Origin: Maribacter sp.
Lineage (GTDB): Bacteria > Bacteroidota > Bacteroidia > Flavobacteriales > Flavobacteriaceae
Reading direction: 5' to 3'
DNA: 39,702 nt
Assembly (NCBI GenBank): GCA_022865355.1
Contig: JALHST010000187.1
Location: forward strand, 1 to 39,702
The notes under the pieces were generated by a model that did no database searches, was not told the origin of the DNA, and saw nothing but the letters and a program-made list of their open reading frames with translations. The position numbers and the translations under genes were made by a program. Positions 34,262-39,702 of this stretch are shown one piece after another; the first letter of the stretch is position 1, and each line of letters opens with the position of its first letter.

Positions 34262-35269
34262 TTACCACCGAATGATTACGCTTCCCCAGGTAAAACCACT
34301 CCCAAAGGCTGCCAATACGACCAAATCACCGGATTTGATCATGCCTTGCTCCCAAGCTTCGGTCAAGGCAATAGGTATTGAAGCGGCCGTAGTATTCCCA
34401 TATTTCATAATGTTGTTATACACTTGATCATCCCGTAAACCGAATTGCTTCTGAATAAACTGCGATATCCTTAAATTGGCCTGGTGTGGTATCAACAAGT
34501 CGATATCGGTGGGTTTTAAGTTATTTGCCGAAAGACCCTCCATGATTACCTCGCTAAAGCGCACTACGGCATTTTTAAAGACGAATTGCCCGTTCATGTA
34601 TGGAAAATACGATTCGTCATTCGGGTCATTGTCCTTAATTATATCATTGACCCAACGTTTGCCCATGCCGGGCGCTATCAAGGAAAGTTCTTCGGCATGT
34701 TGCCCTTCCGAATGTAAATGGGTGGAGAGAATACCTCGTGAAGTATCTTTTTCCCTACTCAAAACGGCGGCACCCGCGCCATCGCCAAAAATAACCGATA
34801 CACCACGACCTCGGGTCGTCATATCCAGTCCGTGGGAATGAAGTTCGGAACCGATGACCAATATATTCTTGTACATACCGCTTTTAATATATTGGTCCCC
34901 AACGGAAATGGCATATACAAAGCCCGAACATTGGTTTCTTACATCAAGGGCGCCGACGGTTTTTATATCCAGGTCCCTTTGTACCAGCACCCCTGGACCG
35001 GGAAAATAATAATCCGGACTCAGGGTGGCAAAAATAATAAAGTCGATATCGTCTTTTTTGATTCCGGCGCGATCAATAGCTATTTTTGCGGCCTTTACGC
35101 CCATGGTAGTGGTCGTATCCTCGCCATAGACAACATGTCTTCGCTCCTTGATACCGGTTCGCTCCTGAATCCATTCATCGTTGGTATCCATTAATTTTGA
35201 CAAATCGTCATTGGTGACGACATTTTCAGGCACAAAAAAACCGAGTCCAGTTATTTTTGAATTGTACAT
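34262..35269 (-). CDS. fabH: 3-oxoacyl-ACP synthase III family (FabH-like)
   Basis: This 335-residue condensing enzyme has the FabH triad: Cys114 (NQCSGF), His262 (PHQANLR) and Asn292 (GNTTAAS). Other signatures are DEWIQERTGIKERR and FGDGAGAAVL. FabH starts fatty acid synthesis by condensing an acyl-CoA with malonyl-ACP. The length exceeds the E. coli enzyme (317) because of an internal segment (about 205-228) rich in Asp/Asn, so a paralogue serving a branched or specialised starter is possible. The symbol is a family assignment. It stands alone, closed by the terminator at 34205-34232. Confidence 0.85.
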   Translation of the reverse strand: MYNSKITGLGFFVPENVVTNDDLSKLMDTNDEWIQERTGIKERRHVVYGEDTTTTMGVKAAKIAIDRAGIKKDDIDFIIFATLSPDYYFPGPGVLVQRDLDIKTVGALDVRNQCSGFVYAISVGDQYIKSGMYKNILVIGSELHSHGLDMTTRGRGVSVIFGDGAGAAVLSREKDTSRGILSTHLHSEGQHAEELSLIAPGMGKRWVNDIIKDNDPNDESYFPYMNGQFVFKNAVVRFSEVIMEGLSANNLKPTDIDLLIPHQANLRISQFIQKQFGLRDDQVYNNIMKYGNTTAASIPIALTEAWEQGMIKSGDLVVLAAFGSGFTWGSVIIRW

Positions 35270-35356
35270 AGCACTAAGCGTTACTTATAGTGAAAAGTTG
35301 GTTCGTGTTCCTATAGAATCACTAAGATAGACAAAAAAAGTAGGTTCTTTCTGAAG

Positions 35357-36676
35357 TTAGGCTCGGTCGTTTAGATATTTCCGGTAGTTGTTGACAACAA
35401 CCTCGGCCTTCAGGTCGTGCAATAGGTTAAAAAGTCCAAAAAAGGTACGATTCATGTATAAGAAATGCTTCGAACCCCTATTTGCATTCATCTTTCTTAT
35501 TTGGTCGTCTTTGGCATATCGCTCGCTAAGATCCGCGATTTGCGACCAGAAATCGTTCGAACCAAAATCAAAACGCACTTGGTTGAAAGGAGCTGTGAAA
35601 AGAGTCAACATTTCCCGGAACAATTGTTTAAAAAATTGAAGTTCTTGGGCCGAGTCGTTTCGGTTTAAAATTTCCAATTCGTACAATTTCTGGGTGAAAA
35701 GGGTTTCATTATCAAAGATTTCCTTTTTTGCCAGTTCAAAATAAGGCGTATAAAACGCATCGGGCACGACTTTAACGCATCCAAAATCGATTGCGATCAA
35801 GTTGCCTTTTTCGCTCACCAAAAAATTTCCGGGATGTGGATCGGCATGTACCTTGCGAAGCCCATGGATCTGAAACATATAAAAATCCCAGAGCGTTTGT
35901 CCTAAGCGATTTCCTAAAGCGGTCGAAAAATTGGTTTTGGCAAACTCACTGAGGTGCAATCCCTCCATCCAATCCATCGTAATTATCTTTTTACTTGAGA
36001 GCTCTTCATAATATACGGGAAATTCCAAATTCTCGATATGGTTACAAGCAAGCGATATCTCTTTGCTCTGGGCAATTTCTAGATGATAATCGGTCTCTTC
36101 GATCAATTTGTGTTCGACTTCCTTAAAAAATTTCTCTGAATCCTTTCCCTTTATATTAAAGAGGCGTAGGGCGATGGGTTTTACCAAGGCCAAGTCACTA
36201 ACAATGCTTTGCGCTACCCCGGGATATTGAATTTTGACCGCCAGCAATTTCCCATTTTTAGACGCTTGGTGCACCTGGCCGATACTAGCCGCATTGATCG
36301 AATTGCGCTCAAAGGTATCGAAGAGTTCCTCGGGATATTTGTTCAAATAGGTCTTGAAGGTCTTTCGCACCAATGGGGCAGACAAAGGGGGTACGGAAAA
36401 TTGGGACAATGAAAATTTTTCGACATAGGCGTTTGGAAGCAGGTTTTTTTCCATGCTCAGCATCTGTGCTACTTTGAGGGCGCTCCCTTTAAGCGTTTTG
36501 AGTCCGTCATAAATATCGCCCGCGTTGTCCTCGTCCAATTCATCGCGGTTGATAGCCGGATTTACCAATTTCTTTCCGTAATATTTCATATAGTTACCCC
36601 CGATCCTTACCCCGGTAGAGAGTAGCTTGCCGGCGCGTTCTATTTTTCCAGTTGGAATGCTGTCCAGGGTCTTCAT
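35357..36676 (-). CDS. AarF/ABC1/UbiB-type atypical kinase
   Basis: The 439-residue protein belongs to the ABC1/UbiB protein-kinase-like family associated with quinone biosynthesis and lipid metabolism. Visible motifs are the K68-V-A-Q71 element (family KxGQ with Ala for Gly), the alanine-rich loop AASIGQVHQA (129-138), the ATP-lysine in LLAVKIQ (148), HADPHPGN (277-284) and the IDFG metal motif (296-299). Catalytic kinase activity is uncertain in this family; ATPase activity is documented for relatives. It starts 30 bases after the TetR gene stop on the same strand, suggesting an operon. No membrane helix is evident at the C-terminus. Confidence 0.9.
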   Translation of the reverse strand: MKTLDSIPTGKIERAGKLLSTGVRIGGNYMKYYGKKLVNPAINRDELDEDNAGDIYDGLKTLKGSALKVAQMLSMEKNLLPNAYVEKFSLSQFSVPPLSAPLVRKTFKTYLNKYPEELFDTFERNSINAASIGQVHQASKNGKLLAVKIQYPGVAQSIVSDLALVKPIALRLFNIKGKDSEKFFKEVEHKLIEETDYHLEIAQSKEISLACNHIENLEFPVYYEELSSKKIITMDWMEGLHLSEFAKTNFSTALGNRLGQTLWDFYMFQIHGLRKVHADPHPGNFLVSEKGNLIAIDFGCVKVVPDAFYTPYFELAKKEIFDNETLFTQKLYELEILNRNDSAQELQFFKQLFREMLTLFTAPFNQVRFDFGSNDFWSQIADLSERYAKDDQIRKMNANRGSKHFLYMNRTFFGLFNLLHDLKAEVVVNNYRKYLNDRA

Positions 36677-36706
36677 AAAGCTTTGTTTCTGCTAATTGGC
36701 TTTGCA

Positions 36707-37366
36707 TTATTGCATTTTCTCCTTAAAAAGGAACTTACCGAAATCGACGATGTTGTCGATCGGTGTATTGTCAAAAATATCAAAGATGGTATTGATCGAT
36801 TTCTCGATGGCCATATCGGTCTTTTCAAAACCTGCAGAATCATCATCCAACCAAAACTTCAGAATGAATAAAAATTCGAACCACGCCCCTTCGGCGAAGA
36901 GCATGGGATTATGCTGGGTAATCTTAAGGGTCTTTTGAGCGTTACCTTCATCGATCAAAGCCATCGCAAAATGCCGGATCTGTTTACGCAAGCCCTTTAG
37001 TTGCTCCATCGTTCCCAATAGTTTACGCTCGTTCTGAACGGTAAAAAGTACATAGCTCCGATTTAAGGTCAACAACTCAAAAAAGGAGTAAAAAAACGTA
37101 AGCATTTTGTCTTTGTTCGTAAAACTGACGTAGTCTTTGTTTTTAAGGAGTAAACTTTCAGTATTAGTATAGAACTTTTTCCAAATACCCTTGCGCAGCG
37201 TTTCGATCGATCCATAGTATTGATAGAAGTCGGCTTCAGTTATTCCTGCCGCCTTGCAAAATTTGAATATTGATTTGGGCACCACTTCATGTTCCAAAAC
37301 ATAATCAATATATGCTGTGATGATTTGGTCTTCGGTAACTTCTTTTGTTTTTGTCTTTTTAGCCAT
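36707..37366 (-). CDS. TetR-like transcriptional regulator
   Basis: The 219 residues have a TetR-type N-terminal helix-turn-helix (about 14-62; SIFKFCKAAGITEADFYQYYGSIETLRKGIW) and a helical ligand-binding C-terminal domain with a conserved-looking HNPMLFAEGAWFEFLFILKF segment. It is expected to repress transcription until it binds a small ligand. The partner AarF-type kinase gene follows after 30 bases. Upstream lies an unusual leader (37450-37560) with a promoter-like box and a hairpin. The hairpin's 8-bp arms could alternatively be the repressor's own operator. Confidence 0.88.
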   Translation of the reverse strand: MAKKTKTKEVTEDQIITAYIDYVLEHEVVPKSIFKFCKAAGITEADFYQYYGSIETLRKGIWKKFYTNTESLLLKNKDYVSFTNKDKMLTFFYSFFELLTLNRSYVLFTVQNERKLLGTMEQLKGLRKQIRHFAMALIDEGNAQKTLKITQHNPMLFAEGAWFEFLFILKFWLDDDSAGFEKTDMAIEKSINTIFDIFDNTPIDNIVDFGKFLFKEKMQ

Positions 37367-37453
37367 GATATTTTATCTTAAGATTATTGTTGAAGAAATT
37401 CGCGTTGCTATATGCCTATGGTTGTCTCATTGTAAACCATCGATTTTTTAACA

Positions 37454-37485
37454 AAAACGTGCCTCCGGAAGCGGAAACACGTTTT
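37454..37485 (-). terminator. Intrinsic-terminator-like hairpin in the tetR leader
   Basis: AAAACGTG and CACGTTTT (8 bp) form the outer stem, TCCG and CGGA (4 bp) the inner stem, separated by a 2x2 internal loop, with a GAAG loop on the plus strand (CTTC on the minus). On the minus strand it is followed by TTTTTGTT, giving a good terminator tail. The plus-strand tail is TTTTC only. It sits upstream of tetR and not after any known gene, so it suggests attenuation or the end of a small RNA. Confidence 0.55.
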
Positions 37486-37508
37486 CAAACAACCTAACCA
37501 ATAAATAA

Positions 37509-37541
37509 TCAAGTGTGATTATGGATTAAAAACTTTTTCAT
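37509..37541 (-). CDS. Candidate 10-residue leader peptide
   Basis: ATG to TGA encodes MKKFLIHNHT, overlapping by four bases (ATGA) an upstream six-codon ORF. Its stop lies 23 bases before the terminator-like hairpin. Two His residues in the last four sense codons could stall ribosomes, but this is speculative. Peptides this short arise by chance often, so the call rests on the arrangement. Confidence 0.2.
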   Translation of the reverse strand: MKKFLIHNHT

Positions 37542-37712
37542 AGCAGTTTAATTCCCATAACTATACAAATATAAATAATGTTTAACTATTTATAATAATT
37601 ATTAAACAAAATAAAATGTTAAACTTTTAAAACTTGCATGAATGTTCTTTTATAGCCCTTTGATACGGCCAAAATCGGCAATGATCGCAATAAGCGATAA
37701 AATGTGTGTCAG

Positions 37713-37743
37713 TTTGTCATTGAATCATAGTATGGTATTTTTT
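37713..37743 (+). promoter_or_regulatory. Candidate htpG promoter
   Basis: TTTG (37713-37716), 19 bases, then TATTTTTT (37736-37743), matching TAnnTTTG except the last base. It ends 42 bases before the htpG ATG. No CIRCE element or other heat-shock operator is visible. Confidence 0.4.
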
Positions 37744-37785
37744 TTGACTGTCAATGGGGAACAACATTAAAAATGAATTTAGATT

Positions 37786-39672
37786 ATGGCTACAGGTAAG
37801 ATCAATGTTTCCGTGGATAATATTTTTCCACTTATAAAAAAATTCTTGTACAGCGATCACGAAATATTTCTTCGTGAATTAATATCGAACGCGACGGATG
37901 CAACTCTCAAACTAAAACACATTACATCGATTGGGGAGGCCCAAATTGAATTTGACAACCCAATGATCGAAGTCAAGGTCGATAAAAAAGGTAAAAAGCT
38001 TCATATAATTGACCAGGGCATCGGTATGACCGAGGAGGAAGTAAAGAAATATATCAATGAAATTGCCTTTTCCGGTGCCGAGGAATTTCTTAATAAATAT
38101 GAGGATTCTGCAAAAGACTCAGGAATTATCGGTCATTTTGGACTCGGCTTCTATTCGGCCTTTATGGTAGCGCAGAAGGTAGAGATCTTAACGAAAAGTT
38201 ATCAAGATGCTCCTGCGGTACACTGGACCTGTGATGGTTCCCCCAATTTTAGTCTCAAAAAAGGCAAAAAAGAAAATCGCGGTACCGAGATCATCCTGCA
38301 TATCGCAGATGATTCAAAAGAATTTTTAGAAGAAAACCGTATCCGGGAGCTTTTACGCAAGTATAACAAGTTCATGCCCATCCCGATCAAGTTTGGAACG
38401 AAAACAGAAACACTGCCAAAACCGGAAGGTGCCAAAGAAAGTGATCCCGCACCCACCAAAGAAGTAGATAACATCATCAATAATCCGAATCCGGCTTGGA
38501 CCAAGCAACCGGCAGACCTAAAAGATGAAGATTATAAGGAATTCTATCGGGAGCTTTATCCGATGCAATTCGAGGAACCCTTGTTCCATATTCACTTGAA
38601 CGTTGATTATCCTTTCAATCTTACCGGCATACTCTACTTTCCGAAATTGACCAATGACCTGAACATTCAAAAAGATAGGATACAGTTGTATCAGAACCAG
38701 GTATTTGTGACCGATAATGTCGAAGGCATCGTTCCCGAGTTCTTGACCATGTTGCGAGGGGTCATTGATTCACCCGACATTCCATTGAACGTTTCGCGAT
38801 CTTATCTTCAAGCCGATGGTGCCGTGAAGAAGATAGCATCGTATATCACGCGGAAGGTAGCCGATAAATTAACCTCACTTTTCAAAAATAATCGGGAAGA
38901 TTTTGAAAAGAAATGGAACGATATTAAGATTGTTATTGAATACGGCATGCTTTCCGAAGATAAATTCTTTGAAAAGGCTGACAAATTTGCACTTTATCCG
39001 ACGGTTGATGGCCAATATTTCACCTTCGAGGAACTTCAGGAAAAGATAAAGGCATTACAAACCGACAAAAATGATAAACTGGTGATTTTGTATGCCTCTG
39101 ACAAAGAAGCACAACATAGTTACATTGAAGCGGCCCAGGCCAAAGGGTATGAGGTGTTGTTAATGGATTCACCGATTATCGCGCACTTGATGCAAAAATT
39201 GGAAACCTCCAAAGATAAAATCTCCTTTGCCCGTGTTGATGCCGATCATTTGGATAAACTTATCCAAAAAGACGACACACAGATTTCAAAATTATCAGAT
39301 GAGGAAAAAGATCGCCTCAAAGCCGATTTAGAGGCCGTTGTCAAGGACAAGGGCTATACCATACAACTCGAACCCATGGACAGTTCGGCGTCTCCTTTTA
39401 TCATTACCGAGCCCGAATTTATGCGACGTATGAAAGACATGCAACGCACTGGCGGCGGCGGTATGTTCGGAATGGGCAATATGCCCGATATGTATAATCT
39501 CATCGTCAATACCAATCACGAATTGGTAGGGGAGATCCTCAATACCAAGACCGAGAAAAAACGGGAACGTTTGATCAACCAAAGCATCGATCTGGCCAGG
39601 TTGTCAAAAGGTTTGCTCAAAGGCGAGGAACTGACGAACTTTATCAAGCGAAGTTATGAGATGGTGAAGTAA
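37786..39672 (+). CDS. htpG: Molecular chaperone HtpG (Hsp90)
   Basis: The complete 628-residue Hsp90 folds and remodels client proteins using ATP. The N-terminal GHKL ATPase has ELISNATDATLK, DQGIGMT, the lid and GHFGLGFYSAFMVA; a basic and proline-rich linker (about 205-225) follows. The middle domain carries the catalytic Arg loop NVSRSYLQ and the C-terminal domain mediates dimerisation. Near the end is the Gly/Met-rich RTGGGGMFGMGNMPDMYNLIVN, an insert I recall in Bacteroidota homologues. It is transcribed divergently from tetR-aarF. The end is 30 bases before the window end. Confidence 0.98.
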   Translation: MATGKINVSVDNIFPLIKKFLYSDHEIFLRELISNATDATLKLKHITSIGEAQIEFDNPMIEVKVDKKGKKLHIIDQGIGMTEEEVKKYINEIAFSGAEEFLNKYEDSAKDSGIIGHFGLGFYSAFMVAQKVEILTKSYQDAPAVHWTCDGSPNFSLKKGKKENRGTEIILHIADDSKEFLEENRIRELLRKYNKFMPIPIKFGTKTETLPKPEGAKESDPAPTKEVDNIINNPNPAWTKQPADLKDEDYKEFYRELYPMQFEEPLFHIHLNVDYPFNLTGILYFPKLTNDLNIQKDRIQLYQNQVFVTDNVEGIVPEFLTMLRGVIDSPDIPLNVSRSYLQADGAVKKIASYITRKVADKLTSLFKNNREDFEKKWNDIKIVIEYGMLSEDKFFEKADKFALYPTVDGQYFTFEELQEKIKALQTDKNDKLVILYASDKEAQHSYIEAAQAKGYEVLLMDSPIIAHLMQKLETSKDKISFARVDADHLDKLIQKDDTQISKLSDEEKDRLKADLEAVVKDKGYTIQLEPMDSSASPFIITEPEFMRRMKDMQRTGGGGMFGMGNMPDMYNLIVNTNHELVGEILNTKTEKKRERLINQSIDLARLSKGLLKGEELTNFIKRSYEMVK

Positions 39673-39702
39673 AAAAATTAGAAAGAAAAGTAAATGACCA
39701 AA

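Larger units (their letters stand above)
37450..37560 (-). ncRNA. Candidate leader RNA or small RNA upstream of tetR
   Basis: Reading the minus strand from 37573: a perfect TATATTTG -7 box (37573-37566), then a mini-ORF MGIKLL (37558-37538) whose TGA overlaps the start of a second mini-ORF MKKFLIHNHT (37541-37509). A 23-base spacer follows (37508-37486), then the hairpin at 37485-37454 and a TTTTTGTT run. The order promoter, coupled tiny ORFs, intrinsic terminator, then tetR 87 bases on is what a terminating leader or sRNA would look like. No -33 element is evident. Function is unknown; a peptide-sensing attenuator or an independent small RNA are both possible. Confidence 0.4.
37367..37785. 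other. 419-base divergent regulatory region between tetR and htpG
   Basis: This gap carries promoters in both directions. On the minus strand are the candidate leader RNA (37450-37560), two mini-ORFs and a hairpin. On the plus strand is the candidate htpG promoter (37713-37743). The stretch 37560-37640 is very AT-rich. I see no CIRCE-type repeat. Confidence 0.6.

Noticed and set aside
37640-37785. CIRCE or other heat-shock operator before htpG
   Set aside because: No TTAGCACTC-type inverted repeat was found.
1-39702. tRNA, rRNA, CRISPR, transposase, integrase, toxin-antitoxin or phage genes
   Set aside because: None was recognised in the coding or intergenic sequence on either strand.

Overview
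The window looks like chromosomal DNA of a marine-type member of the Flavobacteriaceae (Bacteroidota). The reasons are the flavobacterial gene block rpmB-rpmG-DUF4295-ftsY, promoters of the TTTG / TAnnTTTG type instead of -35/-10 boxes, the near absence of Shine-Dalgarno sequences, many exported or lipoprotein hydrolases, a DUF6090 protein and a TetR-AarF pair. I see no tRNA, rRNA, CRISPR array, transposase, integrase or phage gene. Genus cannot be fixed from the sequence alone.

Region 1 (1-6.0 kb) is accessory: an exported sugar-phosphate-isomerase-like TIM barrel, a small DUF3566-like membrane protein, a phosphotriesterase-family metal hydrolase whose lipoprotein signal peptide is cut by an in-frame TGA, a convergent Tat-exported Gfo/Idh/MocA oxidoreductase, a VOC protein with an added signal peptide, and a DUF6090 membrane protein. 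Region 2 (6.1-12.1 kb) holds a zinc alcohol dehydrogenase, a run of small proteins, an ankyrin protein, and a KirBac potassium channel coupled by an ATGA overlap to a GT39-type glycosyltransferase.

Region 3 (12.2-19.7 kb) has two exported hydrolases on the plus strand (CocE/NonD and penicillin acylase) facing a minus-strand sugar-acid module (KDG kinase, KDPG aldolase, SMP-30 lactonase). Region 4 (19.8-28.1 kb) is mostly conserved housekeeping: rimO, ftsY, DUF4295, rpmG, rpmB, cinA, Hpt and FAH. A lipoprotein serine hydrolase and a lipoprotein amidase sit between ftsY and rimO.

Region 5 (28.2-39.7 kb) carries a DEDDh exonuclease, a YkgJ-type cysteine protein, a 2-oxoacid dehydrogenase E2, recR, a sodium:solute symporter, a CoA-binding protein, a FabH-type synthase, an AarF-type kinase with its TetR neighbour, and htpG.

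The most interesting non-genic signals are: a short minus-strand leader upstream of tetR-aarF with a promoter-like box, two overlapping mini-ORFs and an intrinsic-terminator hairpin; a 13-bp perfect inverted repeat enclosing 46 bp at 7271-7342; a 12-bp inverted repeat upstream of the K+ channel; a hairpin next to the penicillin acylase start; and the TGA in the phosphotriesterase-family leader.
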